Part shown: positions 8,116 through 17,460 of the stretch, piece by piece | Layout: every line of letters starts with the position of its first letter | How positions within the stretch are numbered: the first letter of the stretch is position 1 | Assembly (NCBI RefSeq): GCF_036345995.1 | Contig: NZ_CP107796.1 | Coordinates: 2,790,001-2,854,000 of the forward strand | DNA length: 64,000 nt | Source: Streptomyces sp. NBC_00557 | Lineage (GTDB): Bacteria > Actinomycetota > Actinomycetes > Streptomycetales > Streptomycetaceae | Reading direction: 5' to 3' | The notes under the pieces: model-generated | What the model saw: only the letters and a program-made list of their open reading frames with translations | What the model was told of the DNA's origin: nothing | Database searches by the model: none | Position numbers and translations under genes: made by a program

Positions 8116-10497
8116 GTGACCATCGCGCCAGCAGATCCGGCTTCAGACAGCGGCATCCCGGCCGCCGAGGAGACCGACGGTCCCGGCGCCGCGCTGCTGC
8201 GGACCCTGACCGGGCTGACCGCCGACCTCCCCGACACCGACCCCGGCCGGGTCGCCGCCGCCGCGCTGCGCGGCCGGTCGGCCCGCGCCGACGAGGCCGA
8301 GCTGCGCGAGCTGGCCACGGAGGCCGCCGCCGGGCTCATCTCCGAGGACCCCGCCTACTCCCGGCTGGCCGCCCGGCTGCTGACCCTGTCCATCCGCGCC
8401 GAGGCCGCCTCGCAGGGCGTGACGTCCTTCACCGAGTCGGTGGCCGTCGGGCACCGCGAGGGCCTGATCGCCGACCGGACCGCCGCGTTCGTGCGGCTGC
8501 ACGCCGAGCGGCTCGACGCGCTGATCGACCGCCGGGCCGACGACCGCTTCGGCTACTTCGGGCTGCGCACCCTGCACAGCCGCTACCTGCTCCGGCACCC
8601 GATCACCCGCAAGGTCGTCGAGACGCCCCAGCACTTCATGCTGCGGGTCGCCGCCGGCCTCGCCGAGGACGACACCCCCCGTTCGGTGGACGAAGTCGCC
8701 GCGCTCTACGGGCTCATGAGCCGCCTCGACTACCTCCCGTCCTCCCCCACGCTCTTCAACTCCGGCACGCGGCACCCGCAGATGTCGTCCTGCTACCTCC
8801 TGGACTCGCCCAAGGACGAGCTGGACTCCATCTACGACCGCTACCACCAGGTGGCCCGGCTCTCCAAGCACGCCGGCGGCATCGGCCTGTCCTACTCCCG
8901 CATCCGCGGCCGCGGTTCGCTGATCCGCGGCACCAACGGGCACTCCAACGGCATCGTCCCGTTCCTGAAGACGCTGGACGCCTCGGTGGCGGCGGTGAAC
9001 CAGGGCGGCCGGCGCAAGGGCGCCGCCGCGGTCTATCTGGAGACCTGGCACTCCGACATCGAGGAGTTCCTGGAGCTGCGCGACAACACCGGCGAGGACG
9101 CCCGCCGTACGCACAACCTGAACCTCGCGCACTGGGTCCCGGACGAGTTCATGCGCCGGGTCGAGGCCGACGCGCAGTGGTCGCTGTTCTCCCCGTCCGA
9201 CGTGCCGGAGCTGGTGGACCTGTGGGGAGAGGAGTTCGACGCCGCCTACCGCAAGGCCGAGCAGGCGGGTCTGGCGAAGAAGACCCTGCCGGCCCGTGAG
9301 CTGTACGGCCGGATGATGCGCACCCTCGCGCAGACCGGCAACGGCTGGATGACCTTCAAGGACGCGGCCAACCGCACCGCCAACCAGACGGCCCTGCCGG
9401 GGCACGTGATCCACTCCTCCAACCTCTGCACCGAGATCCTGGAGGTCACGGACGACGGCGAGACGGCGGTGTGCAACCTGGGCTCGGTGAACCTCGGCGC
9501 CTTCGTCGACACGGCGGCCGGCGACATCGACTGGGAGCGGCTGGACGACACCGTCCGCACCGCCGTCACCTTCCTGGACCGCGTGGTCGACATCAACTTC
9601 TACCCGACCGAGCAGGCCGGCCGGTCGAACGCCAAGTGGCGTCCCGTCGGCCTCGGCGCGATGGGGCTGCAGGACGTCTTCTTCAAGCTGCGCCTGCCCT
9701 TCGACTCGCCGGAGGCCAGGGCGCTGTCCACGCGGATCGCCGAGCGGATCATGCTCGCCGCGTACGAGGCCTCCGCCGACCTCGCCGAGCGCAACGGCCC
9801 TCTGCCGGCCTGGGAGAAGACCCGTACGGCCCGGGGCGTGCTGCACCCCGACCACTACGGCGTCGAGCTGACCTGGCCGGAGCGCTGGGCGGCGCTGCGC
9901 GGCCGTATCGCCGAGGCCGGCATGCGCAACTCGCTGCTGCTGGCCATCGCGCCCACCGCCACCATCGCCTCCATCGCGGGCGTGTACGAGTGCATCGAGC
10001 CGCAGGTGTCGAACCTGTTCAAGCGCGAGACGCTGTCGGGCGAGTTCCTCCAGGTCAACTCCTATCTGGTGCAGGACCTGAAGAAGCTCGGCGTGTGGGA
10101 CGCGCGCACCCGTGAGGCGCTGCGCGAGGCGAACGGCTCGGTGCAGGACTTCGTCTGGATCCCCGAGGACGTACGGCGGCTGTACCGCACGGCGTGGGAG
10201 ATCCCGCAGCGCGGTCTGATCGACATGGCCGCGGCCCGCACCCCGTTCCTGGACCAGGCGCAGTCCCTCAACCTCTTCCTGGAGACGCCGACCATCGGCA
10301 AGCTCTCCTCGATGTACGCGTACGCCTGGAAGTCGGGCCTGAAGACGACGTACTACCTGCGCTCCCGCCCGGCGACCCGGATCGCCCGCGCGGCCCAGGC
10401 GCAGACCCCGAAGACCGTCCCCGTGCAGCAGGCCGCCGACCCCGACGCGGTCGCCTGCTCCCTTGAGAACCCCGAGTCCTGCGAGGCCTGCCAGTGA
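8116..10497 (+). CDS. nrdA: Class Ia ribonucleoside-diphosphate reductase, alpha subunit NrdA
   Basis: A 793-residue catalytic subunit reducing ribonucleoside diphosphates to deoxy forms, partnered with NrdB. The substrate-site cysteine is in QMSSCYLLDSP, the thiyl-radical cysteine in SSNLCTEI, the second redox cysteine in AVCNLGSVNLG, and the C-terminal shuttle pair in ESCEACQ. A typical N-terminal ATP-cone motif is not visible. The GTG at 8116 is chosen because it follows a strong AGGGAGAG ribosome-binding site and because in-frame codons upstream lie inside the riboswitch. The stop shares one base with the nrdB ATG, so the two subunits are coupled. Confidence 0.96.
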   Translation: MTIAPADPASDSGIPAAEETDGPGAALLRTLTGLTADLPDTDPGRVAAAALRGRSARADEAELRELATEAAAGLISEDPAYSRLAARLLTLSIRAEAASQGVTSFTESVAVGHREGLIADRTAAFVRLHAERLDALIDRRADDRFGYFGLRTLHSRYLLRHPITRKVVETPQHFMLRVAAGLAEDDTPRSVDEVAALYGLMSRLDYLPSSPTLFNSGTRHPQMSSCYLLDSPKDELDSIYDRYHQVARLSKHAGGIGLSYSRIRGRGSLIRGTNGHSNGIVPFLKTLDASVAAVNQGGRRKGAAAVYLETWHSDIEEFLELRDNTGEDARRTHNLNLAHWVPDEFMRRVEADAQWSLFSPSDVPELVDLWGEEFDAAYRKAEQAGLAKKTLPARELYGRMMRTLAQTGNGWMTFKDAANRTANQTALPGHVIHSSNLCTEILEVTDDGETAVCNLGSVNLGAFVDTAAGDIDWERLDDTVRTAVTFLDRVVDINFYPTEQAGRSNAKWRPVGLGAMGLQDVFFKLRLPFDSPEARALSTRIAERIMLAAYEASADLAERNGPLPAWEKTRTARGVLHPDHYGVELTWPERWAALRGRIAEAGMRNSLLLAIAPTATIASIAGVYECIEPQVSNLFKRETLSGEFLQVNSYLVQDLKKLGVWDARTREALREANGSVQDFVWIPEDVRRLYRTAWEIPQRGLIDMAAARTPFLDQAQSLNLFLETPTIGKLSSMYAYAWKSGLKTTYYLRSRPATRIARAAQAQTPKTVPVQQAADPDAVACSLENPESCEACQ

Positions 10498-11522
10498 TGA
10501 CCCCACCGACCGCCACCCGTCACGCCAACCTGCTCGACCCGGGCTTCGAACTCACCCTGCGCCCCATGCGCTACCCCGACTTCTACGAGCGCTACCGGGA
10601 CGCGATCAAGAACACCTGGACCGTGGAGGAGGTCGACCTCCACTCGGACGTCGCCGACCTCGCGAAGCTGACCCCCGAGGAGCAGCACCTCATCGGCCGG
10701 CTGGTCGCGTTCTTCGCGACGGGCGACTCGATCGTCGCCAACAACCTGGTGCTGACGCTCTACAAGCACATCAACTCCCCCGAGGCGCGGCTGTACCTCT
10801 CGAGGCAGCTCTTCGAGGAGGCCGTGCACGTCCAGTTCTATCTGACGCTGCTCGACACCTACCTGCCGGACCCGGAGGACCGGGCGGCGGCCTTCGCGGC
10901 CGTGGAGAACATCCCCTCCATCCGCGAGAAGGCCGGGTTCTGCTTCAAGTGGATCAACGAGGTCGAGAAGATCGAGCGGCTGGAGACCAAGGCCGACCGC
11001 CGCCGCTTCCTGCTCAACCTGATCTGCTTCGCCGCCTGCATCGAGGGGCTGTTCTTCTACGGCGCGTTCGCGTACGTCTACTGGTTCCGCAGCCGGGGCC
11101 TGCTGCACGGCCTCGCCACCGGCACCAACTGGGTGTTCCGCGACGAGACCATGCACATGAGCTTCGCCTTCGACGTGGTCGACACCGTCCGCAAGGAGGA
11201 GCCGGACCTGTTCGACGACGCGCTCGGGCAGCAGGTCACCGACATGCTGAAGGAGGCCGTCGAGGCCGAGCTGCAGTTCGCGCGCGACCTGTGCGGCGAC
11301 GGGCTGCCGGGCATGAACACCGAGTCGATGCGGCAGTACCTGGAGTGCGTCGCCGACCAGCGGCTCACCCGGCTGGGCTTCGCCCCGGTCTACGGCTCGG
11401 AGAACCCGTTCTCCTTCATGGAGTTGCAGGGTGTTCAGGAGCTGACGAACTTCTTCGAGCGCCGCCCGTCGGCGTACCAGGTCGCGGTCGAGGGCACCGT
11501 GGACCTGGACGAGGACTTCTGA
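10497..11522 (+). CDS. nrdB: Class Ia ribonucleotide reductase, beta subunit NrdB
   Basis: A 341-residue ferritin-like radical subunit that houses the di-iron centre and tyrosyl radical. The segment EEAVHVQFY has the class Ia spacing E-x2-H-x3-Y, with Tyr at the radical position. Further iron ligands are likely in the helices around FCFKWINEVEKIE and EGLFFYG, and in FRDETMHMSF. The acidic tail DLDEDF resembles the peptide that docks on NrdA. The ATG overlaps the nrdA stop; a GTG one codon earlier would also serve. nrdS follows in the same direction, with a small convergent gene between. Confidence 0.96.
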   Translation: MTPPTATRHANLLDPGFELTLRPMRYPDFYERYRDAIKNTWTVEEVDLHSDVADLAKLTPEEQHLIGRLVAFFATGDSIVANNLVLTLYKHINSPEARLYLSRQLFEEAVHVQFYLTLLDTYLPDPEDRAAAFAAVENIPSIREKAGFCFKWINEVEKIERLETKADRRRFLLNLICFAACIEGLFFYGAFAYVYWFRSRGLLHGLATGTNWVFRDETMHMSFAFDVVDTVRKEEPDLFDDALGQQVTDMLKEAVEAELQFARDLCGDGLPGMNTESMRQYLECVADQRLTRLGFAPVYGSENPFSFMELQGVQELTNFFERRPSAYQVAVEGTVDLDEDF

Positions 11523-11543
11523 CCGGCGGTGGCCTGACGTCTC

Positions 11544-11768
11544 TCAGACGGGGCGGGCGGCGCCGTGGCGCCTGTGGGGCCGGTGCGGCTGTGCCGGCTC
11601 CGCGGGGCTCTGCGCCGCCTCCTCTCGCTGTGCGTTCCTGATCTGGCGGTCGATGACCGCGTCGTGGACGACGCCGATCAGCGCCGGGAGGACCAGGAGG
11701 CCCAGGATCCCGATCACGGCGATCATTCCGAGCAGTCCTTCTGCTTGTGTCCCGTTCATGGACACCAC
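11544..11768 (-). CDS. Small single-pass membrane protein
   Basis: A 74-residue hypothetical protein with one strong membrane helix (about residues 12-36, GLLGMIAVIGILGLLVLPAL) and a charged, proline- and histidine-rich C-terminal tail. It is read against the nrd genes, filling the gap between nrdB and nrdS. The GTG at 11768 has a GGAG ribosome-binding site at good spacing; an ATG three codons later is an alternative. The family is not recognised. It might be spurious, but helix, ribosome-binding site and fit to the gap favour a real gene. Confidence 0.55.
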   Translation of the reverse strand: MVSMNGTQAEGLLGMIAVIGILGLLVLPALIGVVHDAVIDRQIRNAQREEAAQSPAEPAQPHRPHRRHGAARPV

Positions 11769-11852
11769 TGTCGCTCCGGACAGTCCTTACCGGGAGTGGC
11801 AGGACTGCCGTATACCCTCGATTTACTGCCACCGGCGAGGCACACTGGCCGC

Positions 11853-12815
11853 ATGCTGCAGAACGTGGTGGCCGTGCTGCTGGACGGCGTGAACCCCTTC
11901 GAGATGGCCGTCGTCTGCGAGGTCTTCGGCATCGACCGCAGTGACGACGGCCTGCCGGTGTACGACTTCGCGGTCGCCTCGGCCGAGGGCCCGGTGCTGC
12001 GCTGCAACGCCGGTTTCTCCCTGACGGTCGGGCACGGCCTGGAGCGGCTGGAGTCGGCCGACCTGATCGCGGTGCCGGCCGGGTCCCGCTACGACTCCCG
12101 GGAGTTTCCGCCCGAGCTGCTCGACGCCCTGCGCCGCGGGGTGGACCGGGGCGCCCGGGTGCTCAGCGTCTGCTCGGGCGTCTTCGTGCTCGCCGCCGCC
12201 GGGCTGCTGGACGGCCGGCGCTGCGCGGTGCACTGGCACCACGCCGAGGAGCTGGCCCGCCAGTATCCGCGGCTGACCGTCGAGCCGGACGTGCTCTACG
12301 TCGACGAGGATCCCGTGATCACCTCGGCGGGCACCGCCGCCGGCATCGACGCCTGTCTGCATCTGGTGCGCAAGGAGCAGGGCCCCGAGGTCGCGAACAA
12401 GATCGCCCGCCGGATGGTCGTGCCGCCGCACCGGGACGGCGGGCAGGCGCAGTACATCGAGCGGCCGCTGCCGAAGGGGCCGTGCGACACCGTCGGCGAG
12501 GTGCTGGTGTGGATGGAGGAGCACCTCGACCAGGAGGTGACCGTGGAGCAGCTCGCCGCCCGCGCGCACATGGCGCCGCGCACCTTCGCCCGCCGCTTCC
12601 AGCAGGAGACGGGGACCACTCCCTACCGGTGGATCCTGCGCCAACGGGTGCTGCGGGCACAGGAGTTGCTGGAGGCGACCGACGAGACCGTCGACACGAT
12701 CGCCTGGCGCACCGGGTTCGGTACGGCGGCGGCGCTGCGGCACCAGTTCGTCCGGGCGCTCGGCACCACCCCGAACGCCTACCGGCGCGCGTTCCGGGGC
12801 CCCGAGGCCGCCTGA
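11853..12815 (+). CDS. nrdS: NrdS, AraC-family regulator with DJ-1/PfpI-like domain
   Basis: A 320-residue protein with an N-terminal class I glutamine amidotransferase-like (DJ-1/PfpI) domain (about 1-190, with the nucleophile-elbow-like segment VLSVCSGVFVLAAAGLLDG) and a C-terminal AraC HTH pair (about 215-315, TVEQLAARAHMAPRTFARRF). It is the third gene of the nrdABS operon in S. coelicolor, where it is reported as dispensable for reductase function. Here it lies about 330 bases after nrdB with an opposing small gene between, so it may have its own promoter as well. Target genes are unknown. Confidence 0.88.
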   Translation: MLQNVVAVLLDGVNPFEMAVVCEVFGIDRSDDGLPVYDFAVASAEGPVLRCNAGFSLTVGHGLERLESADLIAVPAGSRYDSREFPPELLDALRRGVDRGARVLSVCSGVFVLAAAGLLDGRRCAVHWHHAEELARQYPRLTVEPDVLYVDEDPVITSAGTAAGIDACLHLVRKEQGPEVANKIARRMVVPPHRDGGQAQYIERPLPKGPCDTVGEVLVWMEEHLDQEVTVEQLAARAHMAPRTFARRFQQETGTTPYRWILRQRVLRAQELLEATDETVDTIAWRTGFGTAAALRHQFVRALGTTPNAYRRAFRGPEAA

Positions 12816-12842
12816 CCGCGCGCCGGTATCAGGAGTCGCCCG

Positions 12843-14240
12843 TCACCACTCCACGGGCCTCAGCAGCAGGTTGTGCGGCCGGAGCGTGATGCCCACGCGG
12901 GTGCTGTCGTCCGACCCGGCCACCTGCTCGAAGCGGTACTTCGCCGAGACCGCCGCCGTGATCAGGCTCAGCTGGGTCATGGAGAAGTGGTCGCTGGGGC
13001 ACTTGCGGTTGCCCACGCTGAACGGGCTCATGGCGTACTTCGGCACCTGCCTGGCCCGCTCCGGCAGCCACCGGTCGGGGTCGAAGTCGAGGTGGCGGTC
13101 GTACGAGCGGGGGTCGCGCTGGATGGCGTAGGGGCTGTAGACGATGTCCGCCCCGGCCGGAATGCGATAGTCGCCGAGTACCGTGTCGGTCACCGCGCGC
13201 CGCGTCAGAATCCATACGGCCGGCCTGAGCCGCATGGCTTCGGTGACGACATTGTTGGTGTGCGTGAGGGAGCGGACGTACTCGAATCCGACCGGTCGGC
13301 CGCCGGTCACGGATTCGACCTCGTCCCGTACCTTCCGCGCGTGTTCCGGGTGTTCCGCGAGGACCTGGAGCAGCCACATGATCGTGGACGCCACTGTTTC
13401 GCTGCCGGGGGTGAGTATCGCGACGACCTGGTCGTGGATCTCCTGTTCCCCGATGGGGTCGCCATTGTCGTCCTTCGCCTCCAGCAATGCCGTCAGCAAA
13501 TCGTCCGGCTTTTGACCAGATGCCCTTCGCTCGGCGACGATCTCGTCGACCAGGAGATGCAGATCGGCCAGCGCGCGATTGAATTTGCGGTTGGCCGGAA
13601 GCGGCAGCCGGTACAGCGGTCCGAGCGGAACGACCATGCGCCGGTACATCCCGCGGAAGACCGTGGCGAGGTCGGTGCTGAGCCGCTCGGCGCGCTCGTC
13701 CATGTACTCGCCGCGCAGCAGGCAGCGGGCGGCGATGCGGACGGCCACCCGGAAGGACTCGGAGGTGCAGTCGACGGTCTCGCCGGGCCGCCAGCGCTCG
13801 GTCAGCGCGTGCGCCTCCTCCTCCATGACCGGACCGTGGTCCGGGATGGCGTCCAGCCGGAACGCGGGCTGGATGGTGCGCCGCTGGCGCCGGTGCCGGG
13901 GGCCGTTGGCGGTGGCCACTCCCTCCTTGCCGAGCAGCCCTTCGAGGGACTCCCACAGCGGTCCGTCGATCTTGAAGTCGGGGTTGAGGGCGAGCGCGCC
14001 GGTGAGCGCCGGGGTGGTGACGGCGTACACCGTCTTGGGGCCGAGCCTGAGGCGTACGACGTCGCCGTGGTCGCGGAGCCGGGCCATGAACGCGAGCGGG
14101 TCGCGGACCAGCTTCAGGCCGTGTCCGAGGCCGGGGACGGCGCCTGGGGCGAGCGGCGGTTCGCGCAGTGCGGTGGTCCCGGAGGCGTCGGGGGTCCGGG
14201 AGGTCTCGGGGGGCTGGGGCTGCACAGACTCGACGGTCAT
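12843..14240 (-). CDS. cyp170A1: Cytochrome P450, CYP170A1-type albaflavenone monooxygenase
   Basis: A 465-residue P450 that in S. coelicolor oxidises epi-isozizaene in two steps to albaflavenone. The haem-ligand loop is [11 protein letters not shown], the ExxR motif is EAMRLRP, and the I-helix reads [11 protein letters not shown], lacking the usual acid/alcohol Thr pair. CYP170A1 is known to moonlight as a farnesene synthase using a DDxxD-like motif; the matching segment [16 protein letters not shown] is kept here. The ATG overlaps the stop of the terpene synthase gene by four bases, so the pair is coupled. It ends close to nrdS, convergently. Confidence 0.93.
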   Translation of the reverse strand: MTVESVQPQPPETSRTPDASGTTALREPPLAPGAVPGLGHGLKLVRDPLAFMARLRDHGDVVRLRLGPKTVYAVTTPALTGALALNPDFKIDGPLWESLEGLLGKEGVATANGPRHRRQRRTIQPAFRLDAIPDHGPVMEEEAHALTERWRPGETVDCTSESFRVAVRIAARCLLRGEYMDERAERLSTDLATVFRGMYRRMVVPLGPLYRLPLPANRKFNRALADLHLLVDEIVAERRASGQKPDDLLTALLEAKDDNGDPIGEQEIHDQVVAILTPGSETVASTIMWLLQVLAEHPEHARKVRDEVESVTGGRPVGFEYVRSLTHTNNVVTEAMRLRPAVWILTRRAVTDTVLGDYRIPAGADIVYSPYAIQRDPRSYDRHLDFDPDRWLPERARQVPKYAMSPFSVGNRKCPSDHFSMTQLSLITAAVSAKYRFEQVAGSDDSTRVGITLRPHNLLLRPVEW

Positions 14241-15322
14241 TCCTCACCTGCCGTTTCGTTCGTGACGTACGGGGGCGTGGACCGGTCGTCCCAGGTGTCC
14301 ACCCTGTACCGGCCGGACTCGTGGTGGAACCAGTAGACGGAGCTGAACCAGTTCCGCATATTGCCGACGCACGCGCGCACGGCGGCGCTCAGTTCCTTTC
14401 CCCGGACGGTGCCGTCATCGAGACCGTCGGCGAATCGCAGCGCTTCCTGCTCGGCCCGGAGGAATTCACTGACGCATTCCTCGACGCGCCGTCTGACATC
14501 GTCCACCGCGTCCTCGAGCGTCAGATTCTCGTGCGCGATGAGACTGATGCCGAGATTGTGGACCTCGTCGCCCGCTATTTCCTTCGGCAGCGAGCACAGA
14601 TCGTTGTACCAGGCGGCGAATTCCTGGCTGAGCAGTGCGGCCCGGCGATAGGCCGCGTTTTTCCGCACCCAATCCGGGAGTTCGCATCCGGCGCTCGGCT
14701 CCAGCAGGTCCGTCCATATCCAGTGGGCGAAGGTGTGCCGGCGCAGGGCGAGGTATTCCTCGACGCCGGGTATGCGTCCCTCGGTGCGGTTGCGGAACTC
14801 GCGGTCGTAGGCCTCGATCACCGCGTGGAAGTGCCGGGCGAACCGCTGGTTCCAGGTGCGCGGCAGGAAGCCGTACAGCCGCAGCACGCTGTCGGCGAAC
14901 CCCGCCACCAGCGGGTCCGGGTGGTGCAGATGGTGCCGGGGTGCGTCGAGAGCCGTGTGCAGGCGGTGCCTGAGGCGCCGCCAGTCGTCGGGCCGGCCGT
15001 GCACGACGTACCGGTCGTGCCGGTCGTCCCAGACGAAGAACCATGCGCTGTAGTCGGCGATGGCCTGCAGGACCTCGTCGGGGGCGCCCAGGTAGTAGCC
15101 CGCCATGAGGTCCGTGTAGCACAGGCTGTCGGCATGTTCCTCCACCTTGTCCGCGGGCATGAGCCGCTTTTCCAGCAGCCACAGCCGCGTCTTCTCCTGC
15201 AGTCGCGGCCAATACGGATGCAGTTGCCGAGGAAAGGCGGACTCGATCACCGGGAGTGCCAGTGAGGGTGGTACTACGACCGCCGTGGGCGTCGTTGTGG
15301 TGCCGTGTCGGAAAGCATGCAC
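14237..15322 (-). CDS. eizS: epi-Isozizaene synthase (class I sesquiterpene cyclase)
   Basis: A 361-residue terpene cyclase turning farnesyl diphosphate into epi-isozizaene, the albaflavenone precursor. The aspartate-rich Mg2+ motif is DDRHD (about residue 99) and the NSE motif is NDLCSLPKE (about residue 240), both as in the S. coelicolor enzyme; the C-terminal RY pair is present in ESGRYRVD. The GTG at 15322 is chosen because it follows a GGAGAGGGG ribosome-binding site and gives the known start MHAF; a TTG two codons upstream is less likely. It forms a two-gene operon with the P450. Confidence 0.94.
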   Translation of the reverse strand: MHAFRHGTTTTPTAVVVPPSLALPVIESAFPRQLHPYWPRLQEKTRLWLLEKRLMPADKVEEHADSLCYTDLMAGYYLGAPDEVLQAIADYSAWFFVWDDRHDRYVVHGRPDDWRRLRHRLHTALDAPRHHLHHPDPLVAGFADSVLRLYGFLPRTWNQRFARHFHAVIEAYDREFRNRTEGRIPGVEEYLALRRHTFAHWIWTDLLEPSAGCELPDWVRKNAAYRRAALLSQEFAAWYNDLCSLPKEIAGDEVHNLGISLIAHENLTLEDAVDDVRRRVEECVSEFLRAEQEALRFADGLDDGTVRGKELSAAVRACVGNMRNWFSSVYWFHHESGRYRVDTWDDRSTPPYVTNETAGEE

Positions 15323-15556
15323 GTACAAACCCCTCTCCGCCGCCAGGAGCGCACGCCCCTGCTGTCATGCCGGGCGTGCGCCGTTGTGTATCCCCACAAC
15401 TCCATTCAGCACCACAACTGACCGCCATGGGAACGGATTTGCTCCACTCACTACCCCAAGGTGCTGAGAATCCCCTCTTGCGTGACCGATTAAGGATCAT
15501 TAGGCGCATGGAAGGGATCGGTTGTACGACGCACGGACGAGCGAACCAGGGCCACG

Positions 15557-15597
15557 CAAAGGGCGCCCGACCGGGGGTGATCCCCGGCCGGGCGCCC
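15557..15597 (-). terminator. Terminator after def
   Basis: A long near-perfect stem (GGGCGCCCG.CCGGGG on one side, CCCCGG.CGGGCGCCC on the other) ends with TTTG on the minus strand. It lies directly after the def stop codon. The rest of the 292-base gap to the terpene synthase start shows no gene and probably holds the promoter of the eizS-P450 pair. Confidence 0.8.
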
Positions 15598-15614
15598 CAA
15601 CCGCCAGGCCTCGG

Positions 15615-16265
15615 CTAGTCGTTGGCGACCACCGGATAACGTGGCTCGTTCTCGGCCATCTGCCGCAGCGCGTCCTTGCGGTCCCGCTTGGACAGCCGGT
15701 CGATGTAGAGGTAGCCGTAGAGGTGGTCGGTCTCGTGCTGCAAACACCGTGCGAAGTAGCCGGTGCCGCGGACCTTGATCGGGTTGCCCTGCTCGTCCTG
15801 GCCGGTCACCTCGGCGTAGTCGGGGCGGGCGAGCGGCGCGTACGCCCCCGGTACGGACAGGCAGCCCTCGTTGCTGTCGTCCAGCCGGCGCCGCTCGGCG
15901 GGCAGCTCGACCAGCTTCGGGTTGCAGACCACGCCGACGTGCCGGACGCCCTCGTCGTCCTGGCAGTCGTAGACGAAGACCTTGCGGTCGACGCCGATCT
16001 GGTTGGCGGCCAGGCCCACGCCCTCGGCGGTCCGCTGGCTGGCGAACATGTCCGCGACCAGCTGCTGAAGCTCCTCGCCGAACTCGGTGACGTCCTTGCA
16101 CTCCGTGTGCAGCACCGGATTGCCGACGACCGTGATCGGCCGCGAGGTCCCGCGCTCCCGCCAGGCCTTCTCGCGCCCCTCGCAGTCCTCCGTGTCGACG
16201 ACGTACCCCTCGTCGTCGACGGGGAGCACGCCCGCGTGCTGCTGATCGGTGTCCTGCTGCGCCAT
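15615..16265 (-). CDS. def: Peptide deformylase
   Basis: A 216-residue metalloenzyme removing the formyl group from new proteins. All three family motifs are present: [10 protein letters not shown] (motif 1), EGCLSVPG with the metal-binding Cys (motif 2), and QHETDHLYG as the HExxH metal site (motif 3). It carries an N-terminal extension of about 40 acidic residues before the catalytic domain, which is longer than in the E. coli enzyme but usual for this Streptomyces paralogue. ATG at 16265. Single gene with its own terminator. Confidence 0.95.
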   Translation of the reverse strand: MAQQDTDQQHAGVLPVDDEGYVVDTEDCEGREKAWRERGTSRPITVVGNPVLHTECKDVTEFGEELQQLVADMFASQRTAEGVGLAANQIGVDRKVFVYDCQDDEGVRHVGVVCNPKLVELPAERRRLDDSNEGCLSVPGAYAPLARPDYAEVTGQDEQGNPIKVRGTGYFARCLQHETDHLYGYLYIDRLSKRDRKDALRQMAENEPRYPVVAND

Positions 16266-16352
16266 GACCGACGTACGCCTTCCTGCAAACCTGCGAAAAG
16301 TCCGAGTGAGAAGTCTCGGGGTACAGCCTAAAGGCGGCCGGTCACCGAAGGC

Positions 16353-17360
16353 TCAGCAAACCTCTTCGAGATCCCGCCAGTCCCGCGAGTCCGGGCTGTC
16401 CGCGACCCACCCGTCCAGCAGCCCGCGCACCAGCGAAGCCGGCGCGGCGATCCCGCACTCCCGCTCCGGCACCCACAGCTGCCCGTCCGTGCGGTGCCCC
16501 AGCGGCCCGGGGTGCCCCGGCTCGCTGTGGTCGTGCGGGTCCAGCTGCAGCCCCTCGCCCTCGTCGGACGGCATCCGCGACTCCGAGCACATCCGGCACA
16601 GCAGCCGCACGGAGGACGACCAGTCCTCGGCGGCGAACCCCGCGTCGGCGGCCAGCTGTTCCAGCGCGTCCCGGTCCGCTTCCGTGGCCGCCTCCAGCAG
16701 CACCACCCAGGTCGGCACCGGCGAGGGCGCCCACAGCTCGATCTCGTCGAAGACCGGGTACGCGTGCCCGGTGGACGTGGTGCGCTCGCCGTGCGGGACG
16801 CCGTCGTGCAGCACGACCTCGCCCCAGCGTCGCCCGGACGAGGGAAGCGGGATGGACAGCACCTCGATCCGCGCCGGGTCCAGCCGGCGGCCCCACACGA
16901 CCTCGGCCTCGCCCTCCGGGGAGAGCCGCACGGCCGCGCTGCCCAGTTCCATGCCGACCGGTTCCCCGGCCACGGCGGCCCCTCCCCCAGCCTTCGGCCG
17001 GGAGGTGCCCCCAGGCACCTTCAGGCCGTACGCCTGCCAGGCGCGGCGGGCCAGCGGCCAGTCCTGCAGGGCGGTGGCGGCGATGCCGACGTTCCACCAG
17101 TCGGGCGCCCCGGTCTCCCGGTCCAGCAGGGCGACCGCCCGGAGTCCCGCGGCCCGCGCCTGCTCCCAGTCGTGCCGGAACTTGTGCAGCAGGGCGAGGT
17201 TGAACCAGGACTCCGACAGCCAGGGCTCCAGATCGGCGGCCCGTGTCAGCAGCTCGCCCGCGTCCTCGTACCGGCCGTCGCCGATCAGCGTGAACGCGCG
17301 GTCGGTGGCCTGCCGCCAGGAGGCGGAGGGCCGGTGCCGTCCCTTGCCGAAGATCCTCAC
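16353..17360 (-). CDS. Tetratricopeptide-repeat protein of unknown function
   Basis: A 335-residue cytosolic protein. Residues 10-115 form TPR-like helix pairs (RAFTLIGDGRYEDAGELLTR, ESWFNLALLHKFRHDWEQAR). The C-terminal two thirds contain a beta-rich region and a possible metal-binding CRMC pair (LLCRMCSES). The GTG at 17360 (MRIFGKGRHRP) is chosen because the conserved part starts there; the frame is open upstream to a possible ATG at 17468 with poor context. It may assist protein interactions. No close partner gene is evident. Confidence 0.75.
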   Translation of the reverse strand: MRIFGKGRHRPSASWRQATDRAFTLIGDGRYEDAGELLTRAADLEPWLSESWFNLALLHKFRHDWEQARAAGLRAVALLDRETGAPDWWNVGIAATALQDWPLARRAWQAYGLKVPGGTSRPKAGGGAAVAGEPVGMELGSAAVRLSPEGEAEVVWGRRLDPARIEVLSIPLPSSGRRWGEVVLHDGVPHGERTTSTGHAYPVFDEIELWAPSPVPTWVVLLEAATEADRDALEQLAADAGFAAEDWSSSVRLLCRMCSESRMPSDEGEGLQLDPHDHSEPGHPGPLGHRTDGQLWVPERECGIAAPASLVRGLLDGWVADSPDSRDWRDLEEVC

Positions 17361-17460
17361 GATTCCCGCCTGCCAGTTCCATTTCCGCACAGTGGGCTGG
17401 CTTGTGCCCCCGGACACCCTCTCCCTCGCATCCAACCACGTACGCCGGGAAAGGCGCTCA

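Noticed and set aside
8143..10506. Long minus-strand frame over nrdA
   Set aside because: nrdA on the other strand has every catalytic motif; the antisense product has no recognisable fold.
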